NCBI GenBank assembly: GCA_023457255.1
Contig: JAEWMB010000042.1
Span: forward strand, 1 to 64,000
DNA: 64,000 nt
From: Bacillota bacterium
Lineage (GTDB): Bacteria > Bacillota > Clostridia > Lachnospirales > Lachnospiraceae
Direction of reading: 5' to 3'
Made by a program: the position numbers and the translations under genes. Numbering within the stretch: the stretch's first letter is position 1; every line of letters starts with the position of its first letter. The notes below the pieces were generated by a model. That model did no database searches, was not told where the DNA came from, and worked only from the letters and a program-made list of their open reading frames with translations. This document shows, one piece after another, positions 8,706-15,910 of the stretch.

Positions 8706-10172
8706 ATGAGGTTGAGGAGAAAAGGTTCTTGTGCTGAGATGGGCTGCATCTTACAGTATGTGGAGGATGCGATGGCAGGCAAGGAGGGTTGTTGTCCTTC
8801 GAGTAATTATGATGTTCACAATCGGGTTATCAAAAATTTCGATACTTTGATCGCAAATGAAAAAAGGATGTCAAAGGCAGCAAAGGAAGTATTGGATATT
8901 GCGAGTTCAATCAGTAATTTTGATGTAGGGATGTCTTATATTTCAACAAAATTAATGGATTTTGCAAAAGAAATGGCTTCTGTCAGTGAATCCAATCTCG
9001 CTATTGTAGAAGAAACGACTGCAACTATGAATCAAGTGAATGAAACAATTGATTATACCGCAGATACCTTGGAGAAATTGTCGCATGAATCTGAAATTCT
9101 AGCTTCAAAGAATAATGGCAGTAAGGTACTATTAGAAGACGTTACAGCGCTGAAAGAAAATGTAATCGATGATACCAAGATTATGAATGATAAAATTGAG
9201 CAGCTTGTTATTTTAGCGACTGAGGTTGGTAAGATTGTAGAAAGTGTTCAAACCATTGCAAACCAGACAAACTTACTGGCATTAAATGCGGCGATAGAAG
9301 CTGCAAGAGCAGGAGAGCAGGGAAAAGGTTTTTCTGTCGTTGCAGAAGAAGTTCGGAAGTTAGCAGATGACACGAAACATAATCTGGAGGGAATGAGAGC
9401 ATTTGTTGATGATATACACAATGCATCAAGAGAAGGAAAAGAAAGTATGGATCGGGCATTGGTGTCGACCAATCAGATGAGTGAGAAGATTGATATGGTA
9501 TCTGAGACAATTGGCGAGAATATTGAGATGTTACAAGGCGTCGTATCCAGTGTAAGTGATATACATACATCCATGCAGGGGATTAAGCTTGCAGCAAATG
9601 AGATAAGCAGTGCAATGGAAACATCAAGTACAGATGCACAGCGACTTAGCGAGATGACACAGGAGGTCTCTTTTGATGCTCAGGAAAGTGTAAGATATGC
9701 AAAGAGTATCGCAGAAATCGACGATCGCTTATCTGATGTGCTAAATCAATTGTTTGAGGGATTGAGTACTGGAAATCAAGCGGTTAGCAATGAAGAGCTT
9801 CAAAGCGTGATTGAGAGGGCCGGTAAAGCTCACACTGAGTGGATGGTAAAATTAAAAAACATCGTAGACACGATGCAAATCGCACCAATACAAACAAATT
9901 CACATAAATGTGCGTTCGGGCATTTCTATCACGCTCTTGTAATAGAACATGAGGCAATTGTAAGGGAATGGAAACAAATTGATGGACTTCATGACAGTTT
10001 CCATAGTCTAGGAGATAAGGTCATCAAAGCCGTGAAGGACCATGATAGAAATATGGCAAATGATTTATATAAAGAAGCAGTCGGAATATCTGCCCAGATC
10101 TTGGATTTGCTTCGCGTAGTAAATCAAAAGGTTGCTGAGTTAAATAAACAAGGAATTAAGATTTTCGAATAG
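8706..10172 (+). CDS. Soluble chemoreceptor with Cys-rich N-terminus and zinc-binding CZB domain
   Basis: A 488-residue methyl-accepting chemotaxis protein with no membrane segment, so it is cytoplasmic. The first 45 residues carry C9, C14, C29 and C30 in a CAEMGCILQYVEDAM...GCCPSS arrangement, which could hold a metal or iron-sulfur group. A long coiled-coil signalling domain follows, with the CheA/CheW-contacting hairpin tip NQTNLLALNAAIEAARAGEQ near 200. The C-terminal region (about 370-470) is a chemoreceptor zinc-binding domain, with AHTEW, KCAFGHFYHALV and LHDSFH supplying the His/Cys zinc ligands. CZB domains sense zinc and, through the Cys-zinc site, oxidants such as HOCl. AAGGAG precedes the ATG. 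A terminator follows, so it is monocistronic. Confidence 0.92.
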   Translation: MRLRRKGSCAEMGCILQYVEDAMAGKEGCCPSSNYDVHNRVIKNFDTLIANEKRMSKAAKEVLDIASSISNFDVGMSYISTKLMDFAKEMASVSESNLAIVEETTATMNQVNETIDYTADTLEKLSHESEILASKNNGSKVLLEDVTALKENVIDDTKIMNDKIEQLVILATEVGKIVESVQTIANQTNLLALNAAIEAARAGEQGKGFSVVAEEVRKLADDTKHNLEGMRAFVDDIHNASREGKESMDRALVSTNQMSEKIDMVSETIGENIEMLQGVVSSVSDIHTSMQGIKLAANEISSAMETSSTDAQRLSEMTQEVSFDAQESVRYAKSIAEIDDRLSDVLNQLFEGLSTGNQAVSNEELQSVIERAGKAHTEWMVKLKNIVDTMQIAPIQTNSHKCAFGHFYHALVIEHEAIVREWKQIDGLHDSFHSLGDKVIKAVKDHDRNMANDLYKEAVGISAQILDLLRVVNQKVAELNKQGIKIFE

Positions 10173-10187
10173 AACAGCGAACATAGT

Positions 10188-10225
10188 AAAAAGAGCAGTT
10201 TCTTAGTGAGTCACTGCTCTTTTTG
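10188..10225 (+). terminator. Terminator after the CZB chemoreceptor gene
   Basis: Arms 10188-10199 (AAAAAGAGCAGT) and 10213-10224 form a perfect 12-bp stem with A and T flanks. Confidence 0.85.
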
Positions 10226-10353
10226 CTGAGTTATTATCATAGATTTACAGGATGCCCAGAAAACTTAAAACAGGAATACGGCTAGGTTCTAAAGATTCAT
10301 CGGAAAGCAAAGTCATTCATATACTAATAACGATAACAAAAAAGAGAATTTAT

Positions 10354-11442
10354 ATGGGAAAATTTAAAGTTGCGGTCTATACCATATGTAAAAATGAAGA
10401 AAAGCAGATAGAACGCTGGATGGAAGCTGTGAAGGAAGCGGATCTCGTTATGGTTTGCGATACAGGATCAACAGATAAAACAGTAGAATTATTAAAGGAA
10501 AAAGGTGCTGTTGTTCACTGTATTGAAGTAGTGCCTTGGCGATTTGACGTAGCTAGGAACAAAGCACTTTCGTTCTTACCGGAAGATATTGACATATGTG
10601 TTTCGGTTGACCTGGATGAAATATTTGATCCCGGCTGGAGAGAAAAATTAGAAAATATTTGGACTGACACGGCTACGAGAGCAAGATACTCGTATACTTG
10701 CCTTTTCTATGCAGACGGTTCCAGGGGACCGACCTTCTTATTTAACAAAATTCATAACAGAAAAGGATATCGTTGGATAAAGCCGGTTCATGAGGAATTA
10801 GAATATATCGGTGAAGGAAAAGAACAAATCGTTGTTGACAGCACTATACAATTAAATCACTATCAAGATTTAACGAAGTCAAGATTTCAATATCTTCCCC
10901 TTCTTGAAATGTCCGTGGAGGAATCACCAAACGAAGATAGAAATGTGCATTATCTGGGAAGAGAATATATGTATCATGGACAGTATGAGAAGGCAATCCA
11001 GATGTTAAAGCGGCATCTATCGTTAGAGAGCGCGAAATGGGCAGAGGAAAGGGCAGCCTCAATGAGATTTATAGCACGCTGTTATATCTCATTAAATAAT
11101 CCGGTCGAAGCAAAATCCTGGTTATACCGTGCAATCGGGGAAGCCCCGAATCAAAGAGAGCCTTATGGGGAGATGGCTCGTGCTGCTTATCAAAATAAAG
11201 AATATCTGCTTTCCTTTTGTATGGCAGAAGAAGCACTTAGAATTAGAGTGAAGCCAAATTACTATTTAGATGAAAAATTTTGCTGGGATGAAACCTTGTA
11301 CGATATTGGCGGGGTATCTGCATTTTATATTGGGCTCATAGAAAAAGCCTTAGAATTAACGAAGAGGGCTATGGCATTGGCTCCAAACGACCAGAGGATA
11401 CGAGATAATTTTATTTTGATACAGAATAAGTTACAATCATAA
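10354..11442 (+). CDS. Family 2 glycosyltransferase with C-terminal TPR-like repeats
   Basis: A 362-residue protein. The N-terminal GT-A domain has the nucleotide-sugar motifs VCDTGSTDKT (about 34-43) and a VSVDLDEIFD DXD-type metal site (about 89-98). The C-terminal 150 residues are helical and TPR-like (YMYHGQYEKAIQMLKRHLSLE and following repeats). This layout is common in clostridial glycan or protein glycosyltransferases. I preferred ATG 10354 (AAAGAGAA upstream) to an ATG at 10252, which lies close behind the upstream terminator and has no ribosome site, and because the GT domain begins at FKVAVYTICKNEE. Acceptor unknown. No membrane segment. Confidence 0.85.
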   Translation: MGKFKVAVYTICKNEEKQIERWMEAVKEADLVMVCDTGSTDKTVELLKEKGAVVHCIEVVPWRFDVARNKALSFLPEDIDICVSVDLDEIFDPGWREKLENIWTDTATRARYSYTCLFYADGSRGPTFLFNKIHNRKGYRWIKPVHEELEYIGEGKEQIVVDSTIQLNHYQDLTKSRFQYLPLLEMSVEESPNEDRNVHYLGREYMYHGQYEKAIQMLKRHLSLESAKWAEERAASMRFIARCYISLNNPVEAKSWLYRAIGEAPNQREPYGEMARAAYQNKEYLLSFCMAEEALRIRVKPNYYLDEKFCWDETLYDIGGVSAFYIGLIEKALELTKRAMALAPNDQRIRDNFILIQNKLQS

Positions 11443-11466
11443 AGAGGAGAAACCTTAATAAAGCAT

Positions 11467-11507
11467 ATAAAATGCTATTTGAAGAGTCGCCCGCTATAGC
11501 ATTTTAT
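11467..11507 (+). terminator. Probable terminator after the glycosyltransferase gene
   Basis: Perfect 12-bp arms (ATAAAATGCTAT at 11467-11478 and its complement at 11496-11507), but the following T tract is short, so strength is uncertain. Confidence 0.5.
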
Positions 11508-11581
11508 AGCTTGGCTGCAGTAGGTTGATATAGTTTAAAAGTATTCAGGCAGCAGCAAGGAAACACTGGAATTTTAAATAA

Positions 11582-11610
11582 TTGACAGTTTGGTAAAAAG
11601 AGAATATAAT
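11582..11610 (+). promoter_or_regulatory. Consensus promoter of the ABC-F leader transcript
   Basis: Perfect TTGACA (11582-11587) and perfect TATAAT (11605-11610) separated by 17 bases. Transcription would start near 11617, about 520 bases before the ABC-F start codon. Confidence 0.88.
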
Positions 11611-11698
11611 TGTAATACTGGAATGTAAGGGTTATACATTTTAGTATTATGAAGTTAAGTTTATCTTAACAAATTTGTTGATAGGAAATGGATAGATT

Positions 11699-11800
11699 AT
11701 GAACCAGAAGGAAACTATTTTTTGTATAACAGTAGGCTCTGCACATTTAAATAATGTAAGACATTGTGTAGAGCCGAATACCATAAATTATTTCAAGTGA
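11699..11800 (+). CDS. Candidate leader peptide 1 of the ABC-F attenuator (33 aa)
   Basis: A 33-codon frame starting MNQKETIFCITVGSAHLN. A TAGGAAATGG stretch lies upstream at rather long spacing, and a four-codon frame (MDRL) overlaps its start by ATGA, which could deliver ribosomes. Its second half encodes both arms of an 11-bp stem (11735-11745 and 11765-11775), so translation would open that structure. No homology is claimed; the position and the structure overlap are the evidence. Confidence 0.5.
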   Translation: MNQKETIFCITVGSAHLNNVRHCVEPNTINYFK

Positions 11801-11847
11801 AATAAAAGCAGGCAGGAGACCGTGGGTTCTTATTGAAGGACATTATG

Positions 11848-11928
11848 ATGTCTCTTGCTCACATGGGAAAAGCAAGCATAAACAATTGGTTATGCTTTGT
11901 TTTTGTACCATCAATAGGGTATCGGTAG
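11848..11928 (+). CDS. Candidate leader peptide 2 of the ABC-F attenuator (26 aa)
   Basis: A 26-codon frame beginning MSLAHMGKASINNW, with GAAGGA seven bases before the ATG (another ATG lies three bases earlier). It runs across the whole first terminator hairpin, and its stop codon falls exactly one base before the second terminator stem at 11929. A ribosome translating or stalled here would disrupt one or both terminators. Confidence 0.4.
   Translation: MSLAHMGKASINNWLCFVFVPSIGYR
11874..11905 (+). terminator. Leader terminator T1 (ABC-F)
   Basis: Stem AAGCATAA (11874-11881) with TTATGCTT (11890-11897), followed by a T-rich tract. Confidence 0.55.
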
Positions 11929-11956
11929 GGCTGTAGACAATGTCTGCAGCCTTTTG
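11929..11956 (+). terminator. Leader terminator T2 (ABC-F)
   Basis: Stem 11929-11938 with 11942-11951 (GGCTGTAGAC and GTCTGCAGCC, one G-U pair), then TTTTGTTGT. Confidence 0.7.
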
Positions 11957-11988
11957 TTGTATAAAGATGATTCTTTCAGGAAGAATTG

Positions 11989-12027
11989 GCAGAAGGCAAG
12001 CGCATATGCGCCGCCTTCTGCTTTTTT
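11989..12027 (+). terminator. Leader terminator T3 (ABC-F)
   Basis: A strong compound hairpin: GCAGAAGGC (11989-11997) pairs with GCCTTCTGC (12013-12021), enclosing the palindrome GCGCATATGCGC, followed by six T residues. It ends about 110 bases before the ABC-F start, so the gene can only be expressed by read-through. Confidence 0.85.
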
Positions 12028-12137
12028 AATTCATGAGATTTGTTTATAGCAAGAAGTTCCTAATCAAAACCCAGAGGTTTGCCGGTGCTGTCTGCAAACT
12101 TCCGAGGAGAAAAAACAGCACAGAAATGAGGAAATAT

Positions 12138-13670
12138 ATGAGTTTATTAGAAATTAACAATGTATCACATTCCTATGGAGAAAAAACACTGTATAAACAG
12201 GTATCTCTGGAATTTTATCAAGGGGAGCATATTGGAATTGTGGGCTCGAACGGGGCGGGTAAAAGCACGTTAATACAAATGATGATTGGTGAGGTTATAC
12301 CAGACGAAGGGTATTTAAGATGGCAAAGTGGGATTCGCACCGGTTATCTTGATCAATACGCAAAGGTAGAGGATAGTATCAGTATTATTCAATATCTTCA
12401 TACTGCATTTTCAGAGTTATATCAAATAGAAGCTGAGTTAACAAAACTTTATGAAACATTATCTGAGGAAGAAGCCAAGGAACAGCATTATCATAAAATT
12501 AATGTGTATCAGCAGATATTAGAGGAACAAGATTTTTATCAGATTGATAGTAGAATTTTGAAAGTTGTTACCGGACTTGGCATAGATGCCTTTGATATAA
12601 ATTCCTTACTTGGTAAGCTAAGCGGCGGACAGCGTGCCAAAGTTATTTTAGCAAAATTATTATTGAATGAAATGGATGTATTAATTTTGGATGAACCGAC
12701 AAACTTCTTAGATAAGGAACATATTGCATGGTTGGCAGAATATTTAAAATATTATAAGGGTTCCTATTTTGTGGTCTCCCATAATTTTGAATTTCTGGAA
12801 CAGTCCGGTTCCCATATTTGTGACATTGAGTTTGGTACAATGAAAAAATATGGTGTGAAGTACTCAGAGTTTCTTAAATTAAAAGAAAAACAGAAAGAGG
12901 ATTATGTAAAACGATACACACTGCAGCAAGAGGAAATAAAGAAGACGGAAGAATTTATACGTAAAAATATTGCGGGCATTAAGACAAAGATGGCGCAGGG
13001 TAGGAGAACACGCTTAGAGAGGATGGAACGTCTGGAAAGACCGAATTTTCAGCAGAAGGTACATCTGACGTTCCCCTGCTTATTTCCTGCCGCATCTCCG
13101 GCATTGGTGATAAAGGATTTAGAAATAGGGTATGATAAAGTTTTGCTGCCACCAATGAACCTTACAATGATGAGCTGTGAAAAGATAGCGATTACCGGTT
13201 TTAACGGGATTGGTAAATCAACTCTTTTAAAAACACTTATGGGTCATATCAATTCGCTGGGCGGTACCTATCGTTTCTCCGATACGGTAACACTGGGTTA
13301 CTTTGAACAGGAATTGGTTTGGGAGAATTCTTTTAAAACCCCATTTCAGATAGTATCGGATTATGACCCGGCTATGAAAAGGGAACAGATTAGAAGAAAG
13401 CTGTCCACAATTGGAATTAAGGCAGAGCATATCGAGAAAGAGATCAGATTGTTAAGTGGTGGTGAACAGGCAAAGGTAAAGTTCTGTTTATTGTTATTAA
13501 AGCCATGTAACTTTTTAATTCTTGATGAACCTACGAATCATCTTGACCAAGAGACAAAAATAGGCTTGAAAGAAGCGCTGAAAGAATTTACGGGTAATAT
13601 TATACTAGTGTCGCATGAAGAGAAATTCTATTGTGGATTAGCAGACCGCATTATTAAAGTAACGAAATGA
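12138..13670 (+). CDS. ABC-F ATPase, antibiotic-resistance (ribosome protection) type
   Basis: A 510-residue soluble protein with two ABC cassettes and no membrane segment. Cassette 1 has GSNGAGKST (36-44), LSGGQRAKV and LILDEPTNFLD. Cassette 2 has GFNGIGKSTLL, LSGGEQAKV and LILDEPTNHLD. The linker, rich in Lys/Arg/Glu and ending RTRLERMERLERP, corresponds to the P-site-tRNA-interaction (antibiotic resistance) domain of ABC-F proteins that eject lincosamides, streptogramin A and pleuromutilins or macrolides from the ribosome. I chose ATG 12138 because GAGGAAA precedes it and MSLLEINNVSHSYG is the normal ABC-F start; an ATG at 12033 sits just behind a leader terminator. The attenuator leader strongly supports a resistance role over a housekeeping EttA/Uup role. 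It resembles clostridial CplR/VmlR-like proteins, but drug specificity cannot be read. Confidence 0.92.
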   Translation: MSLLEINNVSHSYGEKTLYKQVSLEFYQGEHIGIVGSNGAGKSTLIQMMIGEVIPDEGYLRWQSGIRTGYLDQYAKVEDSISIIQYLHTAFSELYQIEAELTKLYETLSEEEAKEQHYHKINVYQQILEEQDFYQIDSRILKVVTGLGIDAFDINSLLGKLSGGQRAKVILAKLLLNEMDVLILDEPTNFLDKEHIAWLAEYLKYYKGSYFVVSHNFEFLEQSGSHICDIEFGTMKKYGVKYSEFLKLKEKQKEDYVKRYTLQQEEIKKTEEFIRKNIAGIKTKMAQGRRTRLERMERLERPNFQQKVHLTFPCLFPAASPALVIKDLEIGYDKVLLPPMNLTMMSCEKIAITGFNGIGKSTLLKTLMGHINSLGGTYRFSDTVTLGYFEQELVWENSFKTPFQIVSDYDPAMKREQIRRKLSTIGIKAEHIEKEIRLLSGGEQAKVKFCLLLLKPCNFLILDEPTNHLDQETKIGLKEALKEFTGNIILVSHEEKFYCGLADRIIKVTK

Positions 13671-13677
13671 TAAATTG

Positions 13678-13751
13678 CAGCAAGACATGGATACGCACCC
13701 TGTCAAGCAGAAGAATGTCTGCTTGACAGGGTGCGTATCCATGTCTTGCTG
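13678..13751. repeat. 34-bp perfect inverted repeat downstream of ABC-F
   Basis: Arms 13678-13711 and 13718-13751 are perfectly complementary with a six-base loop, starting seven bases after the ABC-F stop. There is no immediate T tract. It probably ends or stabilises the mRNA, but it is far longer than the terminators elsewhere in the window. Confidence 0.9.
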
Positions 13752-13806
13752 TGCAAAAGATAATATTTTTATGTCTTTCAGAAAATAAGCAAGGAATTAA
13801 GTGAAA

Positions 13807-14154
13807 CTAGGAAAGCCGTATTTCTTCACGGAAGGATAGGATAGAAACACGTTTTATATTATTTCTCCAAATGTCTTTATAAATTTCAGCAATATCTTCA
13901 CCGATTTTTTTCGCTTCTTTACAAATATGCGGTGATTCATAATAAGCCGCAACTACAGTGAAGCGGCATTTGTCTTCCTTGGATTGGTAAAGCTGTAAGC
14001 CTGCATAGAATTCAGGGTATTTGCAGCATAGATACTCATCTAACTCACGGCTGAATTTGATATAATCGCCGATAAAGCAAGGTCTCACAAAAATTTCATT
14101 TACATTAAATAAAAGGTTACAGAAATCTCTTTTGTCTTTTTTCTTTTCACCCAT
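13807..14154 (-). CDS. Conserved-looking small protein of unknown function
   Basis: A 115-residue cytoplasmic protein starting MGEKKKDKRDFCNLLFNVNE. I do not recognise the family. It contains several Cys (FCNLL, RPCFIGD, EYLCCKYPEF, DKCRF) and a mixed alpha/beta pattern with FTVVAAYYES. The start at 14154 follows a strong AAAGGAGGTG site; the open frame continues upstream to 14250 without a better start. It is convergent to the ABC-F gene, with the 34-bp hairpin between them, and divergent from the phosphatase gene. Confidence 0.7.
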   Translation of the reverse strand: MGEKKKDKRDFCNLLFNVNEIFVRPCFIGDYIKFSRELDEYLCCKYPEFYAGLQLYQSKEDKCRFTVVAAYYESPHICKEAKKIGEDIAEIYKDIWRNNIKRVSILSFREEIRLS

Positions 14155-14442
14155 ACCGACACCTCCTTTATGTGGGAATGATATTCCTAGAATATCATAT
14201 GTCATATACCCTCGAATTGTGTCAGAATATGCCGTTATAATATGGAACAATGGATTGAATTACAAATTCTTCTTAGGTGTCAAACCGTAAGATAGCAGTT
14301 TTCTCTATAGTAAAATGAAAAAAAATCTGATACACTATAGAAAGCTTTTAGGAAAAGTATGTTTTAGGTTAGGTTGAAAAATGAAAATCAATTTTTAACC
14401 TCCTGGGTGTATGCGTGCCGGGGCACGCAGATGGGAGTTGGA

Positions 14443-14928
14443 ATGATAAGAATCATGTTTGTTTGTCTTGGAAATATTTGCCGGTCTCCGATGGCGGAAT
14501 TTGTATTTCGGGATATGATAAAGAAAAAAGGACTGGAATCTATGATTTGTTGTGAATCAAGTGCAACAAGTACAGAAGAAATCGGAAATCCGGTTCACTA
14601 TGGGACTAAGAAAAAACTAAAAGAAGTTGGAGTCTTAGTGGAGGGAAAGCAAGCAGTTCAGCTAAAGCGTGGTGACTATGATAAATATGAGTTGATACTG
14701 GGAATGGAGCAGCGAAATATAACTAATATGATGAGAATTCTAGGCAGTGACCCGCTAGGCAAGGTTCGAAGGCTTCTTGATTTTTCAGAATGCCCAAGAG
14801 ATATAGCAGATCCTTGGTATACAGGGGATTTTGAAACAACATACCAAGATATTTATGAGGGATGTGACTATTTACTTAGTTATCTTATCGGCCATTATGG
14901 TATTCCCGCAAAAAAAGTAAGAGATTAA
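14443..14928 (+). CDS. Low-molecular-weight protein-tyrosine phosphatase
   Basis: A 161-residue phosphatase. The N-terminal P loop VCLGNICRS holds the nucleophilic Cys, the CX5R motif and the following Ser, and the general-acid loop is DIADPWYTGDF (Asp). These enzymes dephosphorylate tyrosine or arginine residues on proteins, often linked to exopolysaccharide or stress control. I chose ATG 14443 because the P loop begins within ten residues of it, as in the family; GGGAGTTGGA is upstream. A GC-rich hairpin (GCGTGCC/GGCACGC) lies just before the ribosome site and might modulate access. No partner tyrosine kinase is adjacent. Confidence 0.92.
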   Translation: MIRIMFVCLGNICRSPMAEFVFRDMIKKKGLESMICCESSATSTEEIGNPVHYGTKKKLKEVGVLVEGKQAVQLKRGDYDKYELILGMEQRNITNMMRILGSDPLGKVRRLLDFSECPRDIADPWYTGDFETTYQDIYEGCDYLLSYLIGHYGIPAKKVRD

Positions 14929-15003
14929 GTATTTGATATACGGATAGGAAGGCATACTCTTATTCTAAGGTTCGAACAATAATTACGATATAACGAGGTC
15001 ATC

Positions 15004-15681
15004 ATGCTTACTATATTATTGGAAGACAAGCATATTATAATCTGTGTCAAGCCGGTTGGTGTCTTATCACAGTCAGGTCAAGGGGAAGATATGGATATGA
15101 TAACTCTTTTAAAAGAGTATCGAAAAAACAAGAAGGAATCCGATTATATTGGTCTGATCCATCGCTTAGACCGTAATGTTGGAGGAGTCATGGTTTTTGC
15201 AAAAACAGAACTTGCAGCCAAAAAATTATCCGTTGCCATTATGGAGCGAAATTTTACGAAAGAATACATGACAGTAATCCACGGAAATCCTCCGGAGCAA
15301 TCCGGAATTTTAAAGGATCTTATGTTTAAAGATTCGTCAAAAAACAAATCATTTGTTGTAAAGCGTATAAGAAAAGGAGTAAAAGAAGCTTCCTTAGAAT
15401 ATCGTGTTATCGAAACCATCGGAGCAGAGGAAGAGGAGTTATCGCTGATAAGAGTGAAGCTTCACACTGGCCGCACTCATCAAATACGTGTACAATTCGC
15501 ATCCCGCAAGTTACCATTAGTTGGGGATGGTAAATATGGAGGGAAGGATAACTGTGAGATTGCATTGTGGTCGTACCGGCTGGCATTTGTTCATCCGTTT
15601 ACGAATACTTTAGTCGATATCAAGCAATCGCCGCCGGCACAGTATCCTTTTGATCTGTTTTTGGATAACGGACAAGCATAA
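15004..15681 (+). CDS. RluA-family rRNA/tRNA pseudouridine synthase
   Basis: A 225-residue pseudouridine synthase. The catalytic motif LIHRLDRNVGGVMVFAKT (about 50-67) contains the Asp of the RluA HRLD signature, and LHTGRTHQIRVQFA is the second conserved block. It lacks an N-terminal S4 domain, so it is a short RluA/RluD-type enzyme; RNA target unknown. A weak AACGAGG site precedes ATG 15004. The next gene starts 19 bases downstream, and a three-gene unit with the small acidic protein and the radical SAM enzyme is likely. Confidence 0.9.
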   Translation: MLTILLEDKHIIICVKPVGVLSQSGQGEDMDMITLLKEYRKNKKESDYIGLIHRLDRNVGGVMVFAKTELAAKKLSVAIMERNFTKEYMTVIHGNPPEQSGILKDLMFKDSSKNKSFVVKRIRKGVKEASLEYRVIETIGAEEEELSLIRVKLHTGRTHQIRVQFASRKLPLVGDGKYGGKDNCEIALWSYRLAFVHPFTNTLVDIKQSPPAQYPFDLFLDNGQA

Positions 15682-15700
15682 AAAAGAAATTGGAGGCAAT

Positions 15701-15910
15701 ATGAAAATTAAATTCTCAGAGGAACAAACTGCTTTACTAAAGAAGATGGGAATAACATTCTCTTTACAGGGAAACTTAGACAACGATCATTTGATGGAAC
15801 TGGATATGGTAGTCACCGACTATATGATTGAATACGGAATAGAAGAGGATGAGACTGTGAATGAGGTTGGAAAACTTTGTGAGCAGATACTAGGAAAGAT
15901 CAATGAATAG
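15701..15910 (+). CDS. Small acidic protein overlapping the radical SAM gene
   Basis: A 69-residue protein beginning MKIKFSEEQTALLKKMGITF, rich in Glu and Asp, with a DYMIEYGIEEDE stretch. I recognise no family. A clear TGGAGG site precedes ATG 15701. Its stop overlaps the start of the radical SAM gene by eight bases, so translation is coupled and stoichiometric expression is likely. It has no Cys-rich or Gly-rich core typical of sactipeptide precursors, so a partner or substrate-carrier role is only a guess. Confidence 0.75.
   Translation: MKIKFSEEQTALLKKMGITFSLQGNLDNDHLMELDMVVTDYMIEYGIEEDETVNEVGKLCEQILGKINE

Larger units (their letters stand above)
11617..12137 (+). promoter_or_regulatory. 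Attenuator-type leader of the ABC-F gene
   Basis: The stretch between promoter and gene holds two candidate short reading frames and a chain of hairpins, three of which are followed by T-rich tracts (11874-11905, 11929-11956, 11989-12027). The stem CTTGCT/AGCAAG (11854-11859 with 11871-11876) overlaps the first terminator stem by three bases and is mutually exclusive with it. This is the layout of the ribosome-mediated transcription attenuators known upstream of ABC-F resistance genes, where a drug-stalled ribosome in a leader ORF permits read-through. Confidence 0.75.

Noticed and set aside
9208..9570. 120-codon minus-strand frame inside the chemoreceptor gene
   Set aside because: Pure shadow of the coiled-coil coding sequence, without start signals.
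12033..12137. N-terminal extension of the ABC-F protein by 35 residues
   Set aside because: It begins at the foot of a leader terminator without a ribosome site; ATG 12138 has both a site and the normal family start.
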